Source: Thermocatellispora tengchongensis (lineage in GTDB: Bacteria; Actinomycetota; Actinomycetes; Streptosporangiales; Streptosporangiaceae). Taken from it: a stretch of 64,000 nucleotides of DNA. The DNA lies in the NCBI RefSeq assembly GCF_014202315.1, contig NZ_JACHGN010000033.1, positions 1 to 64,000 of the forward strand, in the 5' to 3' direction. The notes under the pieces were generated by a model that was not told the DNA's origin, made no database searches, and worked only from the letters and a program-made list of their open reading frames with translations. A program made the position numbers and the translations under genes. This document shows positions 17,252 through 25,086 of this stretch, in pieces (within the stretch, counting starts at the first letter, position 1; each line of letters opens with the position of its first letter).

Positions 17252-18379
17252 TCAGCGGGGCAGGCCGAGCATGCGCGCGATGATGTTCTTCTGGATCTGC
17301 GCCGAGCCGCCGTAGACGCTGACCGGGCGGGAGGTGAAGTAGGAGCCGAGCCATTCGCCGGCGGCGCCGGTCATGCAGTCGGCGCCGAGGATGTCCATGG
17401 CCAGGTGCTGCAGCGACTGCTCGGCGTCGGCCCACAGCAGCTTGGCCACCGAGCCCTCCGGGCCGGGCTCGCGCCCGGAGACGCGCAGCGAGAGCTGCTC
17501 CATGCAGTTCAGGCGCAGCACCTCGCCGCGCACGTACGCCGCGGCCAGCTTCTTGCGCGTCTCGGGCCGCTCCAGCAGGCCGCGCTCGGCCGCCAGGCGC
17601 TCCACCCGCCGCAGCGTGTGGCGGTAGCTCGCGATGAAGCCGATGTCGGCCGGCCCGCGCTCGTAGGCGACCGTGGTCATCGCGATCCGCCAGCCCTCGC
17701 CGGGAGCGCCGAGTCGCTGCGCGACCGGGATGCGCACGTCGTCCCAGAAGACCTCGCAGGTCTCGGCCTCTCCGCTGGCCAGGACGATGGGCCGCACGGT
17801 CACGCCGGGCTCGCGCATCGAGACCAGGAAGGCGGAGATGCCCTTGTGCTTGGGGACGTCGGGGTCGGTGCGGGCGAGCAGCAGGCACCAGTCGGCGTAC
17901 TGGCCGCCGCTGGTCCACATCTTCTGCCCGTTCACCACATAGTGGTCACCGTCGAGGCGGGCGAGGGTGCGCAGCGAGGCGAGGTCGGAGCCGGCCTCGG
18001 GCTCGCTGAACCCCTGGCACCACTGCGCCTCGCCCGACAGCAGCGGAGGCAGGAAGCGCTTCTTCTGCTCTTCCGAGCCGTAGGTGAAGACGGCCCGGCC
18101 GATGTAGCCGACGGACGGGAGCCGAGGGGCGTTCAGGTTGCCCGCCTCCTCGTTCAGGATCGCCTCGTACATCGGGCTCAGGCTGCGGCCGCCGTACTCC
18201 TTCGGCCAGCTCATGCCGATGTATCCGGCCTCGTAGAGGGTGCGGTGCCAGGCGCGCTGCATGCGCGCGGCCTCGTCGCGGTCCTCGATCTTGTCCCAGC
18301 CGGCCGGGATGTTCTCGGCCAGCCAGGCCCGCAGGGACGCGCGGAACTCGGCCTCCTCGGGGGTGTCGCGGTAGTCCAT
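17252..18379 (-). CDS. Acyl-CoA dehydrogenase (larger subunit of a pair)
   Basis: A 375-residue acyl-CoA dehydrogenase with FSEPEAGSDLASLRT, the FAD/substrate segment VNGQKMWTSGGQYADWCLLL, and the C-terminal SVYGGSAQIQKNIIARMLGL. At the MCAD catalytic Glu position this has Gly (YGGS), as in many actinobacterial FadE proteins. It lies 1 bp from a second, shorter dehydrogenase gene. Pairs like this form alpha2beta2 enzymes (ChsE1-ChsE2, FadE28-FadE29) that act on steroid side chains. Electrons would pass to EtfAB. Confidence 0.94.
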   Translation of the reverse strand: MDYRDTPEEAEFRASLRAWLAENIPAGWDKIEDRDEAARMQRAWHRTLYEAGYIGMSWPKEYGGRSLSPMYEAILNEEAGNLNAPRLPSVGYIGRAVFTYGSEEQKKRFLPPLLSGEAQWCQGFSEPEAGSDLASLRTLARLDGDHYVVNGQKMWTSGGQYADWCLLLARTDPDVPKHKGISAFLVSMREPGVTVRPIVLASGEAETCEVFWDDVRIPVAQRLGAPGEGWRIAMTTVAYERGPADIGFIASYRHTLRRVERLAAERGLLERPETRKKLAAAYVRGEVLRLNCMEQLSLRVSGREPGPEGSVAKLLWADAEQSLQHLAMDILGADCMTGAAGEWLGSYFTSRPVSVYGGSAQIQKNIIARMLGLPR

Positions 18380-18380
18380 C

Positions 18381-19430
18381 TCACTCTCCCGTCAGCCGGA
18401 CGTCGGCGATGCGCAGCAACTGGGCGTCCTCGTCGCCGAGGACCTGGCGGTCGGTCAGCGCGCGACGGGTGTGCACGTGCGCGATGTGCTCGTAGGTCTG
18501 GCCGATGCCGCCGAAGATCTGCATGACCGTCTCGGTGACCTCGCGCGCCACGGCGCCGCACTGCGCCTTCGCGGTGCGCGCGGCGGTCAGCGCCTCGCCG
18601 GGCTCCAGAACGTCCACCGCCCAGGCGGCGTAGCCGGTGGCGCTCGCGGCGGCCTCGGCGCTCACGTACGCCTCGGCGCACATGTGCTGCACGGCCTGGA
18701 ACGATCCGATCGGCACGCCGTACTGGATCCGTTCCTTGGCGTACTCCACCGCCTTGGTCACGGCGGAGCGCATCACGCCCACCGTGTCGGCGCACAGCGC
18801 GGCCAGGGCGAGCGCTTCCCAGCGGGCCAGTTCGGCTTCGGTGAGCGGGCGGCCCGCGCGGGTCAGCCCGGACGGGTCGATCGGGGCGTCGTAGCGGGCC
18901 AGGGAGCGGGTGAGGTCGGCGCCGGCGACCGGGGTGAACGCGCCGTCCAGCGGGACCCGCACCACCTGGGCGCCCCCGGGCGCCTCGACCAGGGCCAGCG
19001 CCTCCGCGGCGCCGTCGCAGTCCCAGGCGTACCCCTGCTCGTCACCGGGCAGCCTGGCCGGCGCGGACAGGTCGCGGTTCAGCAGGATCCCGGCCCGTTT
19101 CCCGCCTGCGGCCAGCTCCTCGGCTTCCGGGCCGGCCCCGGCCAGGGCGAGCAGCTCGGTGGCGAGCACGGCCGAGCCGAGGTAGGGCACCGGCACCAGC
19201 CCGGCGCCCAGCGCCTCCGCCACGACCGCGACCTCGACCCCGGAGGCGGAGGGGCGGCCCTCCTCGTCGCGGACCCGCAGCCCGAGCAGGCCCGCCTGGG
19301 CCAGCGACTCCCACGCCGCCGCCCGGTCGCGGGTCTTCAGGTCTCCGGGATTGGCCACTTCGGCGGCGCGGGCGATCTGGCCGGCCACCTCTTTGAGCAT
19401 CTGCTGCTCTGCGTCGAGCAGGGCAAGCAC
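18381..19430 (-). CDS. Acyl-CoA dehydrogenase-like protein (smaller subunit of a pair)
   Basis: A 349-residue, divergent acyl-CoA dehydrogenase. The middle beta-domain is weakly conserved, but the C-terminal helical domain is clear: AKERIQYGVPIGSFQAVQHM and IFGGIGQTYEHIAHVHTRRA, as in FadE28/ChsE1-type subunits. GTG 19428-19430 has AGGAGG seven bases upstream. It is the first gene of its transcript, with an operator-like site 47 bp before the start. Confidence 0.92.
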   Translation of the reverse strand: MLALLDAEQQMLKEVAGQIARAAEVANPGDLKTRDRAAAWESLAQAGLLGLRVRDEEGRPSASGVEVAVVAEALGAGLVPVPYLGSAVLATELLALAGAGPEAEELAAGGKRAGILLNRDLSAPARLPGDEQGYAWDCDGAAEALALVEAPGGAQVVRVPLDGAFTPVAGADLTRSLARYDAPIDPSGLTRAGRPLTEAELARWEALALAALCADTVGVMRSAVTKAVEYAKERIQYGVPIGSFQAVQHMCAEAYVSAEAAASATGYAAWAVDVLEPGEALTAARTAKAQCGAVAREVTETVMQIFGGIGQTYEHIAHVHTRRALTDRQVLGDEDAQLLRIADVRLTGE

Positions 19431-19476
19431 AACCGCACCTCCTGTGCGTCTGTCGAAATCCCCTCACCAGATGCGA

Positions 19477-19491
19477 CTGAATGAGGTTCAA
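19477..19491. promoter_or_regulatory. Putative TetR operator, imperfect (site 3)
   Basis: CTGAATGAGGTTCAA differs from the CTGAA-N5-TTCAG pattern by one base and is preceded by GA as at the other sites. It lies upstream of the acyl-CoA dehydrogenase pair. The divergent spacer 19431-19863 holds this site and site 4 and no gene. Confidence 0.6.
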
Positions 19492-19790
19492 AGTCTGTCT
19501 AACACGGGGCCGAGAAGGGCGTCAACGGAAACGATGGCGTTACCTGTCCGTAACCAGGACCGGCGCGCACCGATCGCCGGGGACGCCTTGTTCATCAGGG
19601 AATCAAGGGCGACAGGGCGGGAGGACCTGGAGTCCGGAGACTAGCCCGCACGGCGTCCGAAATGGGGTTTCGTCCCGGAGAATGGGATTCAGGCGAACCG
19701 GCGGGCAGGGCCGCCGGCCCGCCGGAGCGCCGGCGTCATGCCATCGGAGCCGTGGCTATGGGGTGCTCGCATGGCGCGTGCTCCTCTAGA

Positions 19791-19805
19791 CTGAACCCCG
19801 TTCAG
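19791..19805. promoter_or_regulatory. Putative TetR operator (site 4)
   Basis: CTGAACCCCGTTCAG is palindromic with perfect 6-bp arms CTGAAC/GTTCAG, 58 bp before the TetR start. The overlapping TAGACT (19787-19792) may be the -10 element. Confidence 0.72.
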
Positions 19806-19863
19806 AACAGGACGTCCCGCCGAGCCGCCACCGCCCGGCGGCGGCCCTCGATCGGAGAAGCAG

Positions 19864-20556
19864 ATGGCGAAGGCCAAGGCGACATCGGGCAGGCAGGGAG
19901 CGCCGCCCCAGCCCGGGGAGGACGTCGAGTCGCTGATCGACCTGGACGATCCGCGGCTGCAGACGGAGGCGGCGCAGAAGCTCATGGCCGCCGCCCGGGA
20001 GTTGTTCGTCAAGCAGGGCTTCTCGGCGACGAGCGTCAGCGACATCACCGAGCGCGCCGGGATGAGCGTGGGGTCGCTGTACTACCACTACGGCAGCAAG
20101 ACCAACCTCTACCAGGCCATCTACATGCTGTACCAGCGCACGCAGGAGCGGCGGGCCAGGGAGACCGTGGCGGCGGTGCGGGCGGCCGGGGTGACCAACG
20201 GGCTGCGCCTGTTCCTGGCCGGCACCCGCGCCTACCTGCTGGGCGCCTGGGAGCACCGCGACGTGGTCCGCCTGGCCGCCGACGGCGACACCCCGCCCGG
20301 CTTCGGGCTGTACATGCGCCGGATCAACCAGGAGTGGATGCGCAAGAACACCACGCTGCTGCGCGAGAGCACGAACCTGCTGGGCCAGGACGACGCGCTG
20401 AGCGTGCGCGCCGTGGTGGCGATCGTCACCGACGCCATGGGCGGCATCTGCCGCGAGGTGGCCAACTGCGCGACCCGCGAGGAGGCCGAGGAACTGGTGG
20501 CCCGCGCCATCGACGTCTTCGCCCGCCTCGCCGACGTGCCCCCGGGCCGGCCCTGA
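19864..20556 (+). CDS. TetR-family regulator, paralogue of the one at 565-1266
   Basis: A 230-residue TetR protein with the helix-turn-helix FSATSVSDITERAGMSVGSL and a ligand domain nearly identical in long blocks to the regulator at the left end. They differ mainly at the N-terminus (MAKAKATSGRQGAPPQPGED here) and in the dimerisation helices. GGAGAAG precedes the ATG. It is transcribed divergently from the acyl-CoA dehydrogenase pair. The two paralogues probably bind the same palindrome and may act as a pair, or one may titrate the other. Confidence 0.93.
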   Translation: MAKAKATSGRQGAPPQPGEDVESLIDLDDPRLQTEAAQKLMAAARELFVKQGFSATSVSDITERAGMSVGSLYYHYGSKTNLYQAIYMLYQRTQERRARETVAAVRAAGVTNGLRLFLAGTRAYLLGAWEHRDVVRLAADGDTPPGFGLYMRRINQEWMRKNTTLLRESTNLLGQDDALSVRAVVAIVTDAMGGICREVANCATREEAEELVARAIDVFARLADVPPGRP

Positions 20557-20594
20557 GCACGACCGGTCACACCACCACCGGGACCGGCCGGCCG

Positions 20595-20942
20595 TCAGGA
20601 CGCATCGCGGGCGCCGGTGCACAGGACGGCTCCGCCGGCGAGGCGGCCCATCTCCCGCCACGGCCGCCCCTGAGGGACGGGGTCGCCGGCCAGTGCCCGT
20701 CCGGCTTGGGCGTGCATGCGCCGACGCCCCTCGGGGTCCTTCGCCGAGTCGCACGCGGAGATCCACCATCGGTGCGCGAAGGCGTTCGGCGCTCCAAGAT
20801 CCAGGCTCACCCCGACCTCGTCGAGCACGGCCTTCAGGCCGGCGTCGGAAGCATCACGATCCTCCGGAACGACCAGCGCCGCAGGTTCTTCTCGGGCAGA
20901 GGTGCACCGGCGGAGATGGGAATCGTGCGGTTGTGCGGTCAT
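20595..20942 (-). CDS. Small hypothetical protein, DUF6247-like
   Basis: A 115-residue soluble, charged protein whose codon use fits a real gene. The core PAALVVPEDRDASDAGLKAV, HRWWISACDSAKDPEGRRRM resembles small DUF6247-type proteins common in Streptosporangiales, recalled from memory and not checked. Function is unknown; such proteins are sometimes next to toxin-like genes, but none is seen here. It is convergent with the TetR gene and 168 bp downstream of the acyl-CoA ligase; 20943-21110 shows no other gene. Confidence 0.5.
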   Translation of the reverse strand: MTAQPHDSHLRRCTSAREEPAALVVPEDRDASDAGLKAVLDEVGVSLDLGAPNAFAHRWWISACDSAKDPEGRRRMHAQAGRALAGDPVPQGRPWREMGRLAGGAVLCTGARDAS

Positions 20943-21110
20943 GCCCGGCTCCCTTCCCTGTCCCCTGAGCCCACAGAGGGACGGTGGCGTTCCGCCTGCG
21001 CATCGGCGTAACGTCGGATGGCGGGCGTCGCGGCCGGCCCCCCGGCGGCCGCATCGCCGTGGGCCGGCGCGGTCAGCGACGGCGGATCGGCGCCGGCGCT
21101 TCCCAGCGGC

Positions 21111-22610
21111 TCATGGCCGGGGGGCGGGTCGCAGGTGCGCGCGCAGGACGCGGCGCAGGAGCTTGCCCATCTCGTTGCGGGGCAGCGAATCGCGGACGTC
21201 GATCAGGGCGGGGACACGGCTGGAGCGCAGCCGGGCGGCCACCCACTCCCGCAGGTCCTCGGCGGAGACCCGGGCGCCTGGGCGCGGCACCACGGCGGCG
21301 GCCACGACCTCGCCCCACTGCTCGTCGGGCACGCCGAACACCGCGGCCTCGGCGACGTCCGGGTGGGCGATCAGCGCGTTCTCGATCTCGCCCGGGGACA
21401 GGTTCTCTCCCCCGCGCACGATCACGTCGTCGAGCCGGCCCTCGACGTAGACGTAGCCGTCCTCGTCGATCCAGCCGCCGTCGCGGGTGCGGAACCAGCC
21501 GCCCTCCTCCAGGTGGGAGGCGTGGGCGTACTCGCCGGACACCTGCGGGCCGCGCACCCACAGCTCGCCGGCGCTCCCCTGGGGCACGGGCCTGCCGCCG
21601 GAGTCGCGCACCTCGATCTCCACGGCGGGCAGCGGACGGCCGACCGACTCCAGGCGGCGCCGTACGCGGGGGTCGGCGGAGGCGACGGCGTCGCGGTGGT
21701 CCTGCGGGGTGAGCACGGCGATGGAGGAGGTGGTCTCGGTCAGGCCGTAGCCGTTGACGAAGTCCACGCCGGGCAGCAGCTCCAGCGCCCGCTCGATGAC
21801 GGGGCGGGGCATCCGGCCGCCGCCGTACGACAGGTGGCGCAGCGCGGGCAGCCCGCCGCCGTCGGCGCGCAGCACCTCGACGATGCGGGCCAGCATGGTG
21901 GGCACCACCATGGCGTGGGTGACGTGCTGCTCGCGGGCGAGCCGCACCCACTCGGCGGCCTCGAAGTTCGGGAGCTGCACGATGCGCCGCCCGCTGTAGA
22001 TCCCGGTGAGCAGCCCGGCGACCCCGGCGATGTGGTACGGCGGGACGCTCACCAGCGCCGCCTCGTCGGGGGCGGCGCTGAGCAGCTCGGTGCTCTCCAG
22101 GACGTAGCTGGTGAGGTGGCGGTGGCGCAGCACGGCCACCTTGGGCGTGCCGGTGGTGCCGCTGGTGTGCAGCAGGACGGCGGGCGCCTCGGGGTCCTGC
22201 GGCGCCGCCGTCTCGGTGGGAGGCATGGTCGCCGCGGTACGGAGCAGGTCGTCCGGGCCGGTGCCGGTCACGCCGGGCACCTCGGCGGCCAGGTCGAGGA
22301 CCGCCCGCCCGGCGACCAGCAGGGCCGGGGCCTGCGCGGCGATGAGGCGGCGCAGCGGATCGCCGGCCAGGCGGTAGCTGAGCGGGGCGAAGGGGCGCCC
22401 GGTCCAGGCCGCCGCGAACAGTGCGGCGGGGAAGGCGGGCGAGGCCGTCGTGGCGTACAGGACCGTGCCCTCGCCGCCGTCGAGGCGCCGGGCGGTGCGT
22501 GCGGCCAGGTCGAGCAGGCCGGCGTACGTCAGGCCGGTGTCGCGGTCGCCGAGCGCGACCCGGTCGCCGTCCGCGGCGGCCACGATCTCCAGCAGCGTGA
22601 GGATGTTCAT
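21111..22610 (-). CDS. AMP-dependent acyl-CoA ligase
   Basis: A 499-residue ANL-superfamily enzyme. The P-loop is LLHTSGTTGTPKVAV, the A5 motif is GYGLTETTSS, the hinge is GRLDDVIVRGGENLSPGEIE, and the catalytic Lys lies in PRNEMGKLLRR. It makes an acyl-CoA from a carboxylate and ATP through an acyl-AMP. The start is taken as ATG 22608-22610; the upstream in-frame extension lies in the preceding gene. It is near the 3' end of the P450/dehydrogenase operon. Confidence 0.93.
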   Translation of the reverse strand: MNILTLLEIVAAADGDRVALGDRDTGLTYAGLLDLAARTARRLDGGEGTVLYATTASPAFPAALFAAAWTGRPFAPLSYRLAGDPLRRLIAAQAPALLVAGRAVLDLAAEVPGVTGTGPDDLLRTAATMPPTETAAPQDPEAPAVLLHTSGTTGTPKVAVLRHRHLTSYVLESTELLSAAPDEAALVSVPPYHIAGVAGLLTGIYSGRRIVQLPNFEAAEWVRLAREQHVTHAMVVPTMLARIVEVLRADGGGLPALRHLSYGGGRMPRPVIERALELLPGVDFVNGYGLTETTSSIAVLTPQDHRDAVASADPRVRRRLESVGRPLPAVEIEVRDSGGRPVPQGSAGELWVRGPQVSGEYAHASHLEEGGWFRTRDGGWIDEDGYVYVEGRLDDVIVRGGENLSPGEIENALIAHPDVAEAAVFGVPDEQWGEVVAAAVVPRPGARVSAEDLREWVAARLRSSRVPALIDVRDSLPRNEMGKLLRRVLRAHLRPAPRP

Positions 22611-22621
22611 CGCGGCACCGT

Positions 22622-22927
22622 TCAGTCGGAGGCCGGCAAGGGCTTGGCGGCCTTGACGGCCAGCTCCCGGGAGCCCGCGGCCAGCGGCCCCGCTCCCCCG
22701 CGGGTGCACAGCAGTTCCAGCGTCCCCTCCTCGTCGCAGTACCGCTTGCCGATGAGCAGCGGGGGCGCGTCCGCCGGAGCGGCGGCGCCGGCGGCCTGGG
22801 CCTGCTCGAAGGGGATCATCGGGGCGCCCGCGCAGGTCAGGTGGACCTCGCCCTTCGGCGCGCGTATCACGATGACCTCGGCCTCGGAGGACGCGCTCCT
22901 GAGCCGCTGACCGGGGTTGAGCTGCAT
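22622..22927 (-). CDS. Small conserved-looking protein of unknown function
   Basis: A 101-residue protein, not recognised. It has a basic N-terminus (MQLNPGQRLRSASSEAEVIV), an IRAPKGEVHLTCAGAPMIPF stretch and a later YCDEEGTLELLCTRGG with two cysteines, three Cys in total. Hydrophobic and charged residues alternate as in a small beta-barrel, and a metal site is possible but not shown. It lies between the double-hotdog gene and the acyl-CoA ligase in one operon, so a role in that pathway is likely. Confidence 0.72.
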   Translation of the reverse strand: MQLNPGQRLRSASSEAEVIVIRAPKGEVHLTCAGAPMIPFEQAQAAGAAAPADAPPLLIGKRYCDEEGTLELLCTRGGAGPLAAGSRELAVKAAKPLPASD

Positions 22928-22948
22928 CGGGTGTTTCCTCGTCTCGTG

Positions 22949-24076
22949 CTATCCGTAGATTCCGGGTGCGGGCTGCCGTTCCTCGGCGAAGAGCGGCGCG
23001 GGGGTGGGCACGGTCCCCTCGGCGGGCAGGCGGACCGTGGCCGTGCCGCCGGCGGTGACCACGTCCTCCTGGTTGACGTTGACGAGGTCGATCTCCGCGA
23101 GCAGGTCGCCGCCGTCACGGTAGGTGCGCTTCACCGTGCCCTGAACGGTGTTCATGTCGCCGACCAGGTTGGGCCGGCGCAGCCGGGTGTCGATGCGCAG
23201 CAGGTCGCCGTGGTCGCCCATCCAGTCGGTGACGGCCTGGATCATCCAGCAGATGCGCTGCGGGCCGTAGTCGAACGTGGTGGCCTGGGCGCGGTTGCGG
23301 CGGGCGTACTCCGGGTCGGCGCGCCCGCCCGCGCCCATGTCGATGGTGCCCTCGTCCACCGCGCGCGAGCGCCGCGTGTTCAGCGCCGCGTGGGCGAACA
23401 GGTACAGCTCGGTGACGGTGTAGGTGCCCTTGGGCAGGTCGGGCAGCTTATCCCCCGCCGACACGCTCTCCCAGTAGCGTGGCTCGGCCCCGCGCCGGGT
23501 GCGCTCCCATACCAGGGGGTCGGGGGCCACGCCGCCGGCCGGGCGGGCGGACGCCGTGGCGGCCTCGACTCCCTCGCCGGGGTTGGCGAAGCGCAGCATC
23601 TCGTTGGTCAGCCTGGCGACGAGCTCGCCGCGGGAGTTCCAGTACTCGGTGACGCCCGTGCACACGCACGCCTCGCCGATCTGCCGGGTGCTGGTGCGGC
23701 GGATGCCGGCCGGCGTCTCCACGCTGCGGATGCGGTCGCCGACGTAGATCGGCCGGTACCACTCCAGGGACGCGCCCAGGTACAGCATGGTGAGATCCTT
23801 GGTGGACACGTCGGACTGCGGGATGTGCCCCCAGATGGAGGCGTTGGCGCCGAAGTCGACGGAGAAGACGAACGCCGGTGAGGCGATCAGCTCCAGGTAG
23901 CGGCCGGAGACGTGGCGGGGGTCGCGGTAGAGCGGGTTGTAGTCGCCGGCGCCGTCGCCGAAGCGCCGGATCCACTCCTCGGTGACCGTGCGCCACGGCC
24001 GGGGGTGCAGCGGACGGCCGAGCCCTTCGCGGTAGGCGGCCTCGAACTCGTCCAGCGTGGTGATCTTGCCTGACAT
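22949..24076 (-). CDS. Double-hotdog MaoC-like protein, catalytic His replaced by Tyr
   Basis: A 375-residue protein with two hotdog-like halves. The N-terminal half has FGDGAGDYNPLYRDP, which matches the hydratase-2 motif D-x-N-P but has Tyr50 where His is expected (Asp45, Asn47 and Pro48 are kept). The C-terminal half ends ATVRLPAEG. Related two-domain proteins hydrate bulky enoyl-CoAs. The Tyr change may alter or abolish hydratase activity. It opens with MSGKITTLDEFEAAYREGLG, with AAAGGA before the ATG. Confidence 0.86.
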   Translation of the reverse strand: MSGKITTLDEFEAAYREGLGRPLHPRPWRTVTEEWIRRFGDGAGDYNPLYRDPRHVSGRYLELIASPAFVFSVDFGANASIWGHIPQSDVSTKDLTMLYLGASLEWYRPIYVGDRIRSVETPAGIRRTSTRQIGEACVCTGVTEYWNSRGELVARLTNEMLRFANPGEGVEAATASARPAGGVAPDPLVWERTRRGAEPRYWESVSAGDKLPDLPKGTYTVTELYLFAHAALNTRRSRAVDEGTIDMGAGGRADPEYARRNRAQATTFDYGPQRICWMIQAVTDWMGDHGDLLRIDTRLRRPNLVGDMNTVQGTVKRTYRDGGDLLAEIDLVNVNQEDVVTAGGTATVRLPAEGTVPTPAPLFAEERQPAPGIYG

Positions 24077-24086
24077 GACGTCCTTT

Positions 24087-24118
24087 CCTCAGGGTGGTGG
24101 CGCCTCAGGGTGGTGGCG
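24087..24118. repeat. Perfect 16-bp tandem duplication at the NUDIX gene's 3' end
   Basis: CCTCAGGGTGGTGGCG occurs twice in a row (24087-24102 and 24103-24118). The right copy contains the NUDIX stop codon; the left copy is its echo in the spacer before the MaoC-like gene. Confidence 0.9.
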
Positions 24119-24746
24119 GAGCCTCGCCCGCCGCCTCGCGGCGCCAGGGCAGGCCGTCCAGCCGCAGCCGGTACGGCGCACCGCCTTCGGCCGTGACCAG
24201 CAGGAACCGGCCGCGTTCGTCCCGGCTCAACGCGCTAGTGAAGATCGCCGGCGGGCGGGCACGGGCGGCGTTCAGGATGCCGGCGGCGGAGCGGTGCCCG
24301 CTCAGCTCGCCCAGCGTGGTCCATGTCGGGGGCAGCAGGACCATGTCCCCCGCCGCGTGCCGGGCCAGCGCGGCGGCCGGGGTCAGCCAGGCGTGCTCCA
24401 CACTCTCCCGTCCGTCCACGCGGGCCGCCTGGCCGGGCGGTGCTTCGGCCAGGAAGAACCAGGTGCGGAAGCGGCGGGGCGCCTGTGCCGGCGGGGTCCA
24501 GCAGGACCAGGGCACGAGGGTGTCCTCCTCCAGCTCGATCCCCGACTCCTCCCGCGTCTCGCGCACCGCCGCCCGGCGCGCCGCCTCCGGCCGGACCCGG
24601 TCGGCCGGGTCCACCTGCCCGCCCGGGAACACCCAGGCCCCCGGGAAGGCGCGCTGGGCGGCGGAACGGCGCAGCAGCAGGACCTCCACGCCGGATCGGC
24701 CGTCGCGGAGCAGCACGCAGGTGGCCGCCTCGGCGAGCTCAGCCAT
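24105..24746 (-). CDS. NUDIX hydrolase
   Basis: A 213-residue NUDIX protein. The Nudix box is present (GGQVDPADRV, then RETREESGIEL), after the lead-in LLRRSAAQRAFPGAWVFPGG. The layout with a long C-terminal part resembles NUDT7/NUDT19-type CoA diphosphatases, which would fit control of CoA or acyl-CoA pools, but other nucleotide substrates are possible. Its ATG overlaps the 3' end of the ferredoxin gene by 8 bp. Confidence 0.88.
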   Translation of the reverse strand: MAELAEAATCVLLRDGRSGVEVLLLRRSAAQRAFPGAWVFPGGQVDPADRVRPEAARRAAVRETREESGIELEEDTLVPWSCWTPPAQAPRRFRTWFFLAEAPPGQAARVDGRESVEHAWLTPAAALARHAAGDMVLLPPTWTTLGELSGHRSAAGILNAARARPPAIFTSALSRDERGRFLLVTAEGGAPYRLRLDGLPWRREAAGEAPPPP

Positions 24747-25086
24747 CGGCCGCCCGGGGCAGGCCGGCGACGCGCGGGGTGTCGGCGCCGACCGGGCCGA
24801 CCTCGCGGGCGCCGCCGGGCGAGCCGAGCGGGGCCGCCCGGCCGGGCAGCACCTCGGTGAAGAACGCCGCGTTGTCGGCGACCGCCCAGCTCAGCTCCTC
24901 GGGCACGTCCTCGTCGAAGTAGATGGCCTGCACGGGGCACTCGGCCTCGCAGGCGGCGCAGTCGATGCACTCCTCGGGGTTGATGTACAGCTTCCGGGCG
25001 CCCTCGTAGATGCAGTCCACGGGACAGACCCGCACGCAGGAGCGGTCCATGACATCGACGCACTCGGGTCCGATCAGAAAGGTCAT
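24739..25086 (-). CDS. 7Fe ferredoxin (FdxA-like), first copy
   Basis: A 115-residue ferredoxin with the 3Fe-4S/4Fe-4S arrangement: Cys9-x7-Cys17-x3-Cys21-Pro, then Cys25, and Cys40-x2-Cys43-x2-Cys46-x3-Cys50-Pro (ECIDCAACEAECP). It is close to the ferredoxin at 61.7-62.0 kb in core and tail (LPGR, PLG, GG). Its ATG overlaps the reductase stop as ATGA, so it probably takes electrons from that FprA-type reductase. Confidence 0.95.
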   Translation of the reverse strand: MTFLIGPECVDVMDRSCVRVCPVDCIYEGARKLYINPEECIDCAACEAECPVQAIYFDEDVPEELSWAVADNAAFFTEVLPGRAAPLGSPGGAREVGPVGADTPRVAGLPRAADG

